Positions 1 to 12,627 of a DNA stretch of 64,000 nucleotides are shown one piece after another. The position numbers and the translations under genes are program-made. Source of the DNA: Branchiostoma floridae. Lineage: Eukaryota; Chordata; Leptocardii; Amphioxiformes; Branchiostomatidae. The stretch covers positions 16,386,897 through 16,450,896 of the forward strand of contig NC_049993.1 of the NCBI RefSeq assembly GCF_000003815.2, given 5' to 3'. Position 1 is the stretch's first letter. Every line of letters starts with the position of its first letter. A model generated the notes under the pieces. It saw only the letters and a list, made by a program, of their open reading frames with translations, made no database searches and had not been told where the DNA came from.

Positions 1-132
1 ATGATTTAACGTTCTGTTTTGACAGGGACTAGTCCGTAGTTATTTTAACGAGATTTATAATGTTTGGATGACATGATAACAACTATTGTTCAACTTATAT
101 CTAATTGAAAATTTTCCTCCTTTTTCCCTCAG

Positions 133-3100
133 CGGCTGGCCAATACCAAAGCTCACACCTCCAGGTTCGTCAGTGCCAACCTTCCCTGCAACAAGTTCAA
201 GAACAGATTAGTCAACATCATGCCATGTAAGTAATAAACAACTCAACTGCAGGCATAATTTGAAGTAGCACTGTCTTTTTGTACAAAGGAACACTGAATA
301 AAGGCATTGATTGTTAACTTGAACATAATCAAACTTTTCGTGTTACTTTTCAGATGAATCAACACGTGTGTGCCTGCAGCCAATCAGAGGCTGCGACGGA
401 TCGGATTACATCAACGCCAGCTTCATCGATGTAAGTTTCTCCATTTTGCTTTCAATTCATTACGAATGCCATTATGAATCTACATTACTTAGTTTCCTAG
501 TTTGTATATCATCCCTTTCCTTCTGAAATAGACTTAGTCTTAAGCAGTACAGTTAGGAAGTTTCAATCTTCACAATGCAAATTTATGATAATCATAAAAT
601 TATATAAATACATTATCCTTTCTGGTTAGCATTCAAATGTATAAGATTCAAATGTGCATTTTAAGTTCTTTAAGGAAGGTGCTTTTACCCCAATAATTCA
701 CTGAGACAACAGCTTTTTAGTAGGTGTGTCAAAGCATTCGTTAAGTCGTTCATAAACATCATTTGTAGTAACTTGAAAAGAGTAGGGGTCCTTCCCTGTG
801 TGAGTTAATCAAATAAATCTGTCCGGATATGCAGCTTGTATTGTTCAGTACAAACCTCGTGTGTTACACCATAAGGTGTGCATACAAACAAACAAACAAA
901 CTAACTGCTTTGTGGAAGGTAACACTCTTTCGTTCCTCTTTCCCCCACAGGGCTACCGACAGAGGAACGCCTACATCGCCACGCAGGGTCCTCTGGCGGA
1001 GACGACGGAAGACTTCTGGAGAATGTTGTGGGAGCACAACTCCACCATCATCGTCATGCTGACCAAGCTGCGGGAGATGGGCAGGGAAAAGTGCCACCAG
1101 TACTGGCCGTCCGAGCGCTCCGCACGCTACCAGTACTTCGTGGTGGATCCCATGGCTGAGTACAACATGCCGCAGTACATCCTGAGGGAGTTCAAGGTCA
1201 CCGACGCTAGGGTGAGTGTCCTCTGCTCTCTCTTGTAAAGCCGTATATAGTAGAGTAGATTCATTCCTCAACCTACGGACATCTTGCACACTGCAGTCGT
1301 CTCTCAGAAAGACAGCTGGAGCCGCGTGGTTCAAGTTTTGAACTTTTTGTCAGCCTGTCGGCCAAACTAGTTTCACTATGTACAGCTTCCTTCCATGTCT
1401 TCTGAGGGACGTCTGCAGTGTGCAAGATGTTGGTAGCTTGAGGAATGAATCTACTCTACTCTATGCTTTCTTGGAAAGCCAGTTGCTTGGAATGTGGAAA
1501 CATCCAGATTTCAGAGACCCATGTTTTCGTTTTTTTCTTAAATGTGAAGAAGTCTGTCCTTCGTTTTAGTGATTGTTTGTCTTGAACACATGGCAATTAG
1601 TTCTTCGAATTCTTAAGCAGAGTTTGATTTTCTCAATCTTATTCCAAAGAAAGAGGTTTGGTACGACTGAGACAAACATTCTCCAAGATTGCATGACTTT
1701 TTTTTCCTAGTGCCATAGTTTTCTCCTGTTTTTCGGGTCCACTGTACAAAGACTTCTTTTCAAGTAAAGTTTTTTTTTGCAATCTGCTGGAATCTAAAAT
1801 GATTAGAATCAAACTCTGCAAAATCATCATCATCATTCCTTCTGTGGAGCATACAGCATGCTTATCATCCATTGAATCCATGTTTCTTTTCTTTAATAAC
1901 ATACATGTGTGTTGTACATTTCGTACATATCAAGTATTTCCTGTGGAAATATACTTTAGAGAGATGAAGTGCCTCAGCAATTGTTTTCATTGGAATTAAA
2001 TCATAGGACTAAGTCAAGAGAGTGGCTGTTGTAAATTTTTCTGGGCTTTCAAATTGAATGATACAGTGCTTTGTGATTGGCCAGCTTCTGTCCAATAGAG
2101 AGGCACTTCATCTTTTCAGGAAGACTCAAAATCTTGAACTAGCTTCTTGAGGATGCTAAGATTCTTGCTTGTGCTCCTTTGAGGGAGTGATGCTTACTGA
2201 AGACATCTTTAAGACATTTCTAAGAACTCTTTGCCATGCGAAACCATCTATCATGGTCCCTCTTGTTTCTTTCCTCCCTCCCCGGCTCGTGCCAAGCAGA
2301 GCGTGGTGAGTGGGCCCTCCGTTTGTTTGCAGGTGTCGTCATGGTGAAGTTCTGTATCTGTGTTGTTGTCGCTGCTGCTCTGGTGCTTGTCTTGTCATGT
2401 GTTGTGCTCTACATAAGAGTAACAATGTCACCTACACCTTCTGTAAGTCACCACACCAATTCTTCTTGACTATACAGGTCAAGTCAAACGATGGGAAGTC
2501 ACAAGATTTCTTAATCTGACCATGCAACTGTTGTTTCATTTTAATCTTTTTTTGTGGACATCTGAGCCCCTAGTTTTGGTGTTTTTCATTTTTTCTTACA
2601 CAGCACTTCCTTTCTAAATACCACTCTTTCAGTCTCAAATATATATATATATATATACAGTCACACACTGTGTCAGCTTTTGGTGTCAATATTATTATCA
2701 ATGTAGAAAAAGTGTTTGTATCATGTATAATCAGAAAGTAACCTATAGGCAGAGGTCACCCTGTGTTCCAGTGAATTTGGTACCTGCCAGTTATTTTGTA
2801 CACATGTTTTTATTTTCAGAGTGCCAACATTGTTTACCCAGGCAGTCCAGGCAGAAATTATACTGACTGTTAGTAGAAAAAAAAGATATTGTTAACAAGA
2901 AACTTACTTGATTTTAACTTGAAAGTTCTTGATTTCTTATGTTCTATTGTAGGACGGACAATCTAGGACAATCCGCCAGTTCCAGTTCACCGATTGGCCA
3001 GAGCAGGGCGTGCCAAAGTCTGGCGAGGGATTCATCGATTTCATTGGTCAGGTCCACAAAACAAAGGAACAGTTTGGACAGGAGGGGCCAATCACAGCCC

Positions 3101-4360
3101 ACTGCAGGTCAGGGGTCATTTGGAATATAGTGTTAAAGACCTGTATATACTAGTAGTATTTGCCTTCCCTATGGTGAAATTGCATTGTTTTTCTTTTTGT
3201 GGTGAATCTGAAGTAATGATAAAAGAAAAATTAGTACTAATACTCTACCCGTTGTACCTAGCTGCATTTTCTGAACTCTCCTCTTGAAATGCAACCAAAC
3301 AAATGCTATATTATGGCTGTATGTACATGATGAACTCCCTCCTTGTCTCCTTGTATTTTCTGAACTTTCTGCTTGTAATGCTACCAAGCAAACACGGAAT
3401 ATTTCCTGTATGTATATGTACATTTGGATGGGAGACCTGGTGCATCCCCATCTTGTAATCAGCCAGCAAAAGGGTATGCAACCCTGTAAGGGGTGGTATA
3501 ACCCTGTCATGTGTAAACACGTCGACTGATGGTGATGATGATGTTGTACATGTATACTAACGATGAACTATCTCCCTGTAGTGCGGGTGTCGGTCGGACG
3601 GGTGTGTTCATCACCTTGGCGATCGTGCTGGACCGGATGAGGTACGAGGGCGTGGTGGACATGTTCCAGACCGTCAAGATGCTGCGCACACAGAGACCCG
3701 CCATGGTACAGACAGAGGTAGGCACACGTTTGTCTGTTTGTTTGTTTGTTTATTCAGACCAGTCTGTAGTATACCTACTGGATGTATAACGGTATTATTG
3801 TGGACTGAGACTGAGCCATGGTACAGACAGGTAGGCACACGTTCGTTTGTTTATCAAAGACCTGTCTGTAGTACCTTCTACACGTTTTTAGATGTATAGC
3901 AGTACTACTAGAACTGTAATGACTCTCCATGATACAGAAAGAGGTATGCTTATGTATGATGTATCTGTATCTATATAGACTGTCGAACCACCCTTCAGTG
4001 TAACACACCAGCCTTGGAAGCAGCTGGACAGCTGAACTAATTATTTAAGCTATGTAGTGATGTCTCTACTGTACTTGGTGATGAGGTCTACTTTACATTA
4101 ATTCTAACAAATTTTTGTTACATGTACTTGTAGTCACGTTTCTGAAATTAATTGCACAGTAGTTGTATACTTAGAGGTCAGATTGCTAAAGAATATACAT
4201 TATTACATTAGTGGTGTGCCGGGGGGATATAACAACTTCTTAACATCGATCAATACTGTACTTAATTTGAACAATTTTGCCCTTGCAGGACCAGTACCAG
4301 TTCTGCTATCGTGCCGCGCTGGAGTATCTCGGCTCGTTCGACCACTACGCCAACTGCTAA
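133..4360 (+). CDS. LAR-type receptor protein tyrosine phosphatase, 3' end (D2 domain), partial
   Basis: Last six coding exons of a type IIa (LAR/PTPRF-PTPRD-PTPRS-like) receptor tyrosine phosphatase. Exons I assign: 133-226, 354-430, 951-1211, 2953-3107, 3582-3717 and 4289-4360. All have GT/AG borders and joining phases, and the stop is TAA at 4358-4360. They encode most of the membrane-distal D2 domain. It opens with [12 protein letters not shown] and [12 protein letters not shown], has YINASFID, then [26 protein letters not shown] carries E where active D1 domains have D, and [10 protein letters not shown] spans the exon 4/5 junction. It ends [12 protein letters not shown]. In LAR-family receptors D2 is mostly non-catalytic and scaffolding; the WPE loop agrees with that. 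Ectodomain, membrane segment and D1 lie upstream of the window. In bilaterians these receptors act in axon guidance and synapse formation. I cannot choose among vertebrate paralogues; an invertebrate chordate probably has one pre-duplication gene, so I give no symbol. Confidence 0.95.
1237..1475. repeat. Foldback (MITE-like) hairpin in phosphatase intron
   Basis: Two inverted arms lie in the intron after the 951-1211 exon. The left arm (about 1246-1315) and right arm (about 1389-1468) share GAGTAGATTCATTCCTCA and CATCTTGCACACTGCAG in inverted orientation, around a loop centred near 1355. This is typical of a short non-autonomous DNA transposon. I could not find a convincing target duplication. 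Confidence 0.65.
2640..2658. repeat. (AT)n microsatellite
   Basis: Perfect AT dinucleotide run in the phosphatase intron between exons 951-1211 and 2953-3107. Confidence 0.8.
3701..3960 (+). repeat. Three decaying ~115-bp tandem copies of an exon end plus its splice donor
   Basis: The last bases of exon 3582-3717 and its donor (GCCATGGTACAGACAG..GTAGGCACACG) recur at about 3816. A weaker copy is at about 3929 (CCATGATACAGAAAGAGGTATGC), each about 114 bp apart. The second copy keeps a donor-like GTAGGC, so two decoy 5' splice sites may follow the true donor. Confidence 0.7.
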
Positions 4361-7190
4361 CATGTCCGGCCTTCGCAGCCAAACGCCACGGACTCGTTCG
4401 CTCCAAGCAGCCAAAATCTTTTGTACGATTCAATCAATCCAACACCGATACCTCATGGACCAAGTTGCAACGAAGAGACATCCTCGCTTGGCTACCACGC
4501 CGGACATGCGTTAGTTATAACCATTGTTGTGTTTGTTTACTCCAAGAGTCTGCTTTAGTTTGTGGTTAAGTTGGCACCAAATTTGTGCTCAACTTCTTCA
4601 AAATTCAGACTCGGTGGTCAAAAAGCATTAGGCACCTTGCAGATAAAGTCAGAAGTGCAAGTGTTGAAATTGAGGGTTGGTTAATTTCTTGATAGCGATG
4701 GACATTGTTTTGAACCACTTTCTCTATAGCAGGCCTATACAAGGAAGTCTGAAATTTGGTTATGGTTGTTGGTTGACACAGACTCATAAAGCAACATGTA
4801 TTACACTGCACACAACCTCTACTCAAGTCACTTACTGCCAGAGATACTCGAACAATCAAGAAGGACAGATAGCCTCAGCATCTTAGAGGGAAAATTGAGT
4901 TCGTCTGAAAAAACAAGAAGTGCCGAATTTGTATCATAATGTTGTGATGGACAAACAACAAAATTCTGTACATAAATTTTTGTACCTGTATTTTTAGTAG
5001 CTGTACTTTTAGTTGTGAATATATTTTGCATAAGGGATGGAGATCCGAAGGTTGCACAGTGCTACAGGACTGGGTAAAAATCCAGACTTGTCAGAGCATG
5101 GCTTATGTTTTGAACATGTACCTATGCACGTTTATGTGCATTGTTGAAGAATCCAACCATTGTATGATAATACGCCAATGAATTTTTCGTATGATATCTC
5201 ATTAGTTGTATTTACGTTGTTCGAGTGATGAGCCAAGAGTCTCATATCAAATATTTTTGTATGACGTTGAAATTGTATTATCCTCGCTTTCAGCAAATCC
5301 TAGGTTGTATTTCGTAGGTTTGATCTTCGTTTGTAAGCTAGACAGCTTGTCTGTGTTTAAGATATCACTTAACATAGCAAAGAAAAGATATGCGAATGTG
5401 TGTGTATGTATGTATGTATATATATGTGGGGAGTTTCGACATATGATGCCATCATCGACTTGGCAACTCCAAAAATGGTGTAAGGGACCTGACCTGTACT
5501 CCTATCATAGATTAACTAATTTCTGGTGAGTTTTTGTTTCCTAAGACATGCTCCTAAGTCTTCAACAATTCATTGTGATTATTTGTACACCTTTTGAGAT
5601 ACAAACTTCCTAATATCTATGAATCTTTTTGACATTTCTCTCATCAGAAAAGATTTCTTTAGGCACTACGGAACGTAATGTACCCGGCTGCAAGTTTGTA
5701 ATCCCGTTTTGTTGAAGATGTTTGTAGGAGTCAGATGAAATGGTGGTTGGCCCTTGCCTCTTACTAAGTTATGTTCATTTCCTTATTGACTCAACTCCCC
5801 AGATACACATGCAACATTTTGTTAAGTATCTTAAACAAGTTTAACAACAGTATAAAATGCAGAAAATCAAGATTTTCGTTGAACTTTTCCTGTTTGGAAT
5901 AGCTGTCTCAAAGATTGTCAAACTTCCTACTGCCAATTTTGATTACTTTGTTGATGGGCTTGTCTGTCAGAAAGTGAATACGTCTGTTACACTGTAATGT
6001 CCGACGGTGCTAAAACCTATGATACCGCAAGAAGGATGTAAGATATTTGCTTGTATGTAAAATGTAATGAAACTTCACCTGTGTGCTTGTACATTTTGAG
6101 TATTGTGAAAGGTTGTAAAATGACGGGGGATGCCTTGTGTTCTGTAGATTGTTTAGAAGTTCTCCAAAGCATCAGTTCTTGTTTCGCCTCTTGTATGAAA
6201 GTGATGTCACCAATTGTAACACTGCAACTTGGCCAAACTTCTCTGAAAACTTTTTGTAATGTGTTTTCGAAGAACGAAATCATGGATGTATCTTACAACC
6301 AAGCAGAAGTTCCTGTTGATAAGTGTTATTTAGTAGATGATCATTGTCTCAAGATTAACAAAGTAGAAATTGTCACAGCATAGCTCTGCAGATTTTGACA
6401 TCTGAAACCAAGCCTGTACTGTACGTACCCCAGAGCTCATTAACCAAATTTATTCCAAACTCAAGATTCAGAGTTTCAGAAAAAGAATGCTTGAACCAAG
6501 TGGAGCATGTCAGCTTTGGCCAACTGACGTGCCAGAAATGTTACTGAGAAATAGAGAGGGCTTCTGCAGACTATGTGCAGGTTTTGTTCGTTGGTTGTGT
6601 GGTTAATTTACAGTTCAAACAAGTTAATGGTGCCATGAAATACTTACCTGACAGTATAGTGACCAGTTTTATGGTTATGGGTGGTAACTTAGCGTTCCAG
6701 CTGTGTTTCGAACAAGTCAGTGAATCGATTGTATTCAATACTGCGAAACCACGAAGCAACACGAACATGTCAAGTTTAGAGCGTAAGACCAGCCCAAGTT
6801 TATGTCTTGGTTCGAAATTGTAAAAAAAGATTGTTTAGCGGTAAGGAACATGCATGACTAAAGTATCACATACTTTGTCATGCACACATGTAAAAAATTA
6901 TACATATATATCATTTCATTTCATAGTAGTACCTAACATGCTGCATTCAGTCTTAGATTTCAAAATCTGGAAGAAATGTATTGGGAAAAACTGAGAACCA
7001 AGTTATAAGGTTGGTGTGGTCTGGAGCAGTTTACAGTAAGATGTGTATAGAGAGTTGGCACTGTAACGTCTGTAGTTACTAGATCACCATGTTCGAAGGT
7101 AATCAGCCCCATCATTTGTATTTACGCATGTACAAATTTTGCCAAAGATTGCTGATAAGCAACGCTTGTTTGGAATAAATTGTCTGAAAG
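4361..7190 (+). other. Probable 3' UTR of the LAR-type phosphatase gene
   Basis: AT-rich unique-looking sequence follows the stop codon for about 2.8 kb, with no credible exon on either strand. The first poly-A signal I noticed is AATAAA at 7174-7179. Short ORFs here (for example near 6051-6383) show no domain or splice context. The UTR end is inferred; poly-A or RNA-seq data would fix it. Confidence 0.45.
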
Positions 7191-7439
7191 TTAACTAGCT
7201 CTCGATGTATTTTCCTTCTGTGTGCTTGCATGAGTGTGAGTGAATGTGTGTGTATGTGTGTTTGTAGAGCAAGATGCGATACATGAAAGTTTTAAAGGAT
7301 AATTGAACAACAACAAAATTGTAGCAATCAACAGCACGGCTAAAAGATAGCTTATTCGTCTAACAAACATAACTTGTATCATCTTTCCACATTGATACTA
7401 TTGAATGCGAACTATTGCGTTTCAAAAGGAGAAATATGT

Positions 7440-7730
7440 GCCAGTGGGGCTCTCGGATGTTTAAACGTTTCAAGTAGTTAAACATTTTCCCGATTTCATT
7501 ACGCCGATTTGCATGCAATGATATTTTTGGCCACTAGGGGACGTTTTTGATCCATGTTGAAGAATAAGCTGTTACAAACGTACTAGGTCAAGCAATGCAT
7601 TTCAAACGTATGAATGTCAGTGAGGCCCCAGAGTAGCTATATACATTTTCCTGCCCGTGGACACCGATTTGCCTGCAATGATATTTTTGACCACTAGGGG
7701 GCGGTTTTGACCCATGGTCATTTCTCCTAA
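7440..7730. repeat. Two ~163-bp tandem copies with CTCF-like cores
   Basis: Segments starting near 7502 and 7665 share CCGATTTGCNTGCAATGATA followed by CCACTAGGGG and a TTTTGAYCCATG end. The units are otherwise diverged. Each carries one CTCF-like core, listed separately. Confidence 0.65.
7691..7704 (+). promoter_or_regulatory. CTCF-like motif (full consensus match)
   Basis: CCACTAGGGGGCGG fits the bilaterian CTCF core consensus CCASYAGRKGGCRS at all 14 positions. The sister site at 7531-7544 (CCACTAGGGGACGT) deviates at two positions. They lie about 3.3 kb downstream of the phosphatase stop, between it and a repeat-rich interval. Binding is inferred from the motif only. Confidence 0.45.
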
Positions 7731-8129
7731 AAATTGACAAGGTCTAAAATTTATGTTATTATATCCTTAAATGCAAGTTATGTTTGGCACAGGAGTACAA
7801 TTAACGCTACTTTATGTTATATTGTAGCCTGGGTACCATCCGGATAGTAGTTCGCTCCCAACAACAGAGAAGCAACTGTATATAATGACAATGAAGTTTA
7901 TTGCATATTCATTCATGCCCTGTGTTCATGCCCCATTGGGGCTAAATGCAGTCAGTTTGGCAAAAAAGGTAGTAAACGTAAAGTTATACATATACTATAG
8001 TTTACATGCATCTTCTCTCTTCCTAAAACATTTGTAGATGAACTTACAGAGATTTTCCAGTATATCGTGGTCAGATGATGACATGAGATATTTGACCATA
8101 TCTTCCTTCGTTATTACCTCCATGAAATT

Positions 8130-8830
8130 TCATGGAGGTTATATTTTACCCCGCGTTTGTCTGTGTGTCTGTGTGTCTGTGTGTAAACAAGATAACTCTT
8201 GTGCTCAGGAAGAAGTGACATAAGTTTGGGCCCCCTAGCGTCTAGTTTTGGGATAGCAGGGGCATTTTTGTCAAAAACTTCTGACGAGGATAACTCAAGA
8301 AGGGAACAACGGATTTTCATGATTTTTGGTATGTAGGTACCTTGGGCAATGTTGTACAAGATGAAATACTAATTATGCAAAATAGGAGCAAATTTGCATA
8401 ATTAATGACAACATTCAATCATAGCAGTTTTTTCTATGTATCTCTTGTCTTGGACGTTATATGGTCTTGACATTTGGGTGGTAGATAGCTTACAGTGTCA
8501 TGACAAAGTGGAGCAAGTTTCAGCCCCCTAACATTCAATTTAGGAACTGCAGGGGCATTTTTGTCAAGACATTCCAAAGAGGATAACTGCAGAAAGGATT
8601 AACGGATTGTCATCATATTAGGCATGCGGGTACCTTAGGCAAAGATGTTCATAATGATATACATGTTATGCAAATGAGGACTTAATTTGCATAAGTAATG
8701 AGGAAATTGTATAATTCCATTGTTTTGAATAACTGGGATTCAATATATTTAACACATGTAGATTATTAATAGGTGTAACATAAGTGGATACCAAATATGC
8801 AAATTTTGAACTGATTTGCATAATATATGC
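8130..8830. repeat. Dispersed AT-rich repeat family with TTTGCATAATTAATGA blocks
   Basis: Starts with a palindrome, CCTCCATGAAATTTCATGGA, then a short TCTGTGTG run. Two diverged units follow, each with GATAACT..GGATTNTCAT..TANGTACCTT and ending in AATTTGCATAATTAATGA-like sequence. Related blocks appear near 52240-52400 and 62800-62960, so this is interspersed repeat DNA. No coding capacity is seen. Confidence 0.6.
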
Positions 8831-10600
8831 AAAAATGGCAAAATCGCTTTAACAATTAATGATAAGAATTTTTTTTAATTTCAAATAAATGATGCCAATA
8901 AGGGTCTTCTCTGTATATCATTCGCAATGCAATGAGGCAAAATTACTTGACAAAGGTATGATCTCAGGGAAATAATGTGACATGAACAATCAGAGAGATT
9001 GATTTCTGCTTTAAAGCCGGCATTCCAGGGTCACTTAGGTGAAATCCGACACGAGCACAAAGTCGTGCAGGTGGCATGCCTCACCACGAATGACAGGAAG
9101 TTAACTTCTGGCTTCTGGCAAAGGAGGTCGTGCAGCATCTGGCGATGCCTTCCAGGGGTCACTTACGTGGCCTTTTTAATAGCCCAGATATACTGTTGTT
9201 GTGCTGGCTTGAGACTTCTCTCTTGCTTTAAAAACAGGCTTTTTGTCTGTTCTTGTTGGGATTTGTTGCTCTCTTTGAATGTCAAGGAAGGTTTTTCTTC
9301 GCACGGGAGTTTGTTTGGACTGAAGATAAGACCAACCGGTAAGTACAATGTCTTTAAAACTATCTACATTTAAACCCTTGAAGTCGAGCCTGAACTGTCA
9401 CCCTGAATATTTGTGCATTCCACTAGTTACGTGTGTAAGTTGGGTTTCTAAGTAACAAATCGATGATACTGCTGATGATATTGCATAGATATTACCCTGG
9501 GCATAAAGTTGTGATAGATGATGTTTTGATGTCTTGGGGGCCAAGTGTGATATTAGATATTATACAACAATTTGTATTTAACTGAACGCTCAGTGTATTG
9601 AAATTGAGGAAAAGATCCATACCCTTCCAATCATAAGAAGTAAACGCATAATATTAAGTATTTGTCAGTAGAGTTTATATTCTAAGGGCTGATCGCTCGC
9701 ATTCAACCACAGTGATGCTAAATTCATACCGTCAGTTTGATAATTTAGAATTTTTCCTGTGACGACTCGACATTGAACATTTATCTGTGGCTCTTAATTG
9801 AAGGCTATTGGACATATGCTTTTACTGACTTCAATCTAATCTCTGTTTTACTGTGTAGGCTTGAATATAAAGAACCCCTGCATTTGTAGACATCTGTGCA
9901 TCAAGAGTTACCTGAACACAATTTCCTTGAGAACAACTATTGATGGCACGACGGAAACCATCTGCATTGTCCAACGCAAATCTGATTTATTGCAGTTGTG
10001 AGTCGGACCTGTGACCTTTAACATCAACACCTGAAACATTAGACTACAACAGTGCTAAGTCCCAGTAGTGAGCAGAAGTACTGCAACCAGTTATTTACCC
10101 CGTATAGAAAGGAAATATACCATCATGCCTCGATGCAAATCCAAAAGTGTGGAGCAAAGAAGAAAGTTAATTGCACAGTACAATAGCAGGCAAAGAGACT
10201 ATCTAAACTTCTTTGCACAGAGAATCTTTAAATTTTACTTTTCAGCACTATTGACGATGCATATTTGATAGTCATGTGTGCAAAAGTTTAGGTATGGATT
10301 ATATAAATATGACATATGAATTATATGTTTATATGTAAGTATGTCATATCTACATATATGTATATAGAAAGAGAGAGAGAGATACTTGTATATATTTGCT
10401 ATAGAAATAGATGTATATATTTGCTTGTAGCTTCAAAGATATAAATACATGCCGACATAGATAATGAGCACTGTTATATATATTTTGCAAAATCAGTAAA
10501 CTTCTTACATCAATGTGTCTCAGGTGTTTGTATATTTTCATTTATAATTTCGAGATATACTAAAAAATTAAGTATTACAATTAACGCATAAAATTTACAA
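8831..10600. other. Intergenic stretch with no supported gene
   Basis: AT-rich sequence with no clear repeat boundaries. A short frame at 10127-10232 (MPRCKSKSVEQRRKL...) is basic and could be an exon or a transposon relic. It has no recognisable domain and no convincing splice partners, so I leave it uncalled. GA-, TA- and ATATA-rich tracts lie at about 10290-10400. Confidence 0.4.
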
Positions 10601-10605
10601 AAGCT

Positions 10606-10908
10606 CTAAATATTCATGGAGGTATGAGGTCGCAGAACTCTAGTTTGTGCATATTTCTGATCTACATGTGTATCATTAATGGATGTATTGCGCAGATCAT
10701 TGTACAGTGAACACTTTAGGACAAAATGTATTTCATTTTCTACATGTACGTAGTTCTTATCGCAAAATATACATAGTCTATCATTAGGAAGAGTTCGGTT
10801 GTATCTACCAGCTTCAATTTCCAAAGGGTGATCGCTGATCCTTAGTTTAGTCATGGCTTGGCGATAGCTAAAGTTTGTTATATCCAGGTATTTTTCTTTT
10901 TCGTACAA
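10606..10908 (-). pseudogene. Non-LTR retrotransposon ORF2 C-terminal fragment
   Basis: About 100 codons on the minus strand resemble the C-terminal zinc-knuckle region of LINE reverse transcriptases. They show LRISDHPLEIEAGRY, RLCIFCDKN, ENEIHFVLKC and LYNDLR, the usual order basic/His-rich, CxxC, E..HF..C. No RT palm motifs accompany it, so it is a 5'-truncated relic. The LINE clade cannot be set from this piece. Confidence 0.75.
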
Positions 10909-10945
10909 ATGCTTAAATTTTCTGTAGGTTACTAGGTTCTTAGCT

Positions 10946-12627
10946 CATTACCTGCATGTATGCAGGTATGGTTTTGATGCTGGTGGGAACTTTTCGGTAA
11001 CCGGGGATGTAGGGCGCTGTATCTCGTGAACGGATGGTGCGAGCACGACGATTTTTGGTACGTGGGTTGGGGGTGGTAGCCTAACACTCAGGTTTGATTT
11101 TGGGCCTCCTGGCGTTTGAACTTGACATTGCAGGTGGCATTTTTTGTGTTTTTGGGGCACTTTTGGCGCTGTGTGTCCGGAACGATACGCGCGATTGCGA
11201 CGATTTTTGGTGCATGGGTGGGGGGTTGTTGCCTGTTGCCTAGGATTGACTTTGGGCCTTGTCGCGTTTGAACTTGACCCGGCAGGTCGAATTTTGTGTC
11301 CGAGAGGGGTGTTTCCGGAGTTATATCTTCTGAACGGCTGGTGCTGGCGCGATGATATTTGGCACATGTGTCGGCGGTGGCTGAATCATGCTCAATTTTG
11401 ATTTTGGCGCCCTTGGTGCTTGAACTTGACATTTTAGGTTACCTTTTGTGCGGGCACGGGGCGTGCGCTGTATCTCCGGAACGCAAGGTACCATTGTGTT
11501 GCTATTTGGTACGTGAGTTGTTTGTGGTGTCCTGGTGGTCAGGTTTGATTTTGGGCCTCCTAGTGCTTGAACTTGATACTGTATAGGTTGATCCTGTTTT
11601 TGTGTGGTTGGGGCATCCTCCCAATATCTGCTTGGTTTTAAAAACAGATTATGGTTGGGTGTAGAACCATCATCTGGCCTGGGCCACCTTCAATGTATCA
11701 GGTTACTTAGTGGCACTGACAGTTTGCCAGATGACGGGAGTGTACAAGATTATATATCTGTTGGTCAGGTATAATTGGAGTTTGCTTATTACCTGCATGT
11801 ATGCAGGTATGGTTTTGATGCTGGTGGAAACTTTTCGGTAGCCGGGGATGTAGGGCGCTGTATCTCGTGAACGGATGGTGCGAGCACGACGATTTTTGGT
11901 ACGTGGGTTGGGGGTGGTAACCTGACACTCAGGTGTGATTTTGGGCCTCCTGGCGCTTGACCTTGACATTGAAGGTGGCATTTTTTGTGTTTTTGGGGCA
12001 CGTTTGGCGCTGTGTGTCCGGAACGATACGCGCCATTGCGACGATTTTTGGTGCATGGGTGGGGGGTTGTTGCCTGTTGCCTAGGATTGACTTTGGGCCT
12101 TGTCGCGTTTGAACTTGACCCGGCAGGTCGAATTTTGTGTCCGGGAGGGGTGTTTCCGGAGTTATATCTTCTGAACGGCTGGTGCTGGCGCGATGATATT
12201 TGGCACATGCGTCGGCGGTGGCTGAATAATGCTCAATTTTGATTTTGGCACCCTTGGTGCTTGAACTTGACATTTTAGGTTACCTTTTGTGCGGGCACGG
12301 GGCGTGCGCTGTATCTCCGGAACGCAAGGTACCATTATGTTGCTATTTGGTACGTGAGTTGTTTGTGGTGTCCTGGTGGTCAGGTTTGATTTTGGGCCTC
12401 CTAGTGCTTGAACTTGATACTGTATAGGTTGACCCTGTTTTTGTGTGGTTGGGGCATCCTCCCAATATCTGCTTGGTTTTAAAAACAGATTATGGTTGGG
12501 TGTAGAACCATCATCTGGCCTGGGCCACCTTCAATGTATCAGGTTACTTAGTGGCACTGACAGTTTGGCAGATGACGGGAGTGTACAAGATTATATATCT
12601 GTTGGTCAGGTATAATTGGAGTTTGCT
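10946..12627. repeat. 841-bp direct duplication of a multi-subunit repeat
   Basis: Copies 10946-11786 and 11787-12627 are nearly identical. Each starts with the palindrome TACCTGCATGTATGCAGGTA. Each contains several ~140-bp subunits carrying a GCGCTGT..TC..GAACG core, a CGACGATTTTTGGT core and TTGAACTTGACAT. Open frames run through on both strands because the subunits lack stops, but they look like repeat artefacts and not genes. A related TTACCTGCACCCGAGTGCAGG end appears near 21951. Confidence 0.8.

Noticed and set aside
864-1334. 156-aa minus-strand ORF across a phosphatase exon
   Set aside because: Antisense shadow of exon 951-1211, which carries clear LAR D2 motifs on the plus strand.
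2236-2469. Hydrophobic ORF ([20 protein letters not shown]) resembling a TM exon
   Set aside because: It lies in an intron between two D2 exons that join in phase without it. A membrane segment within a cytoplasmic phosphatase domain makes no sense.
11088-12273. Overlapping 85-139-aa ORFs on both strands
   Set aside because: Duplicated repeat with open frames in several registers; the copies are identical in step with the 841-bp duplication and lack domains.
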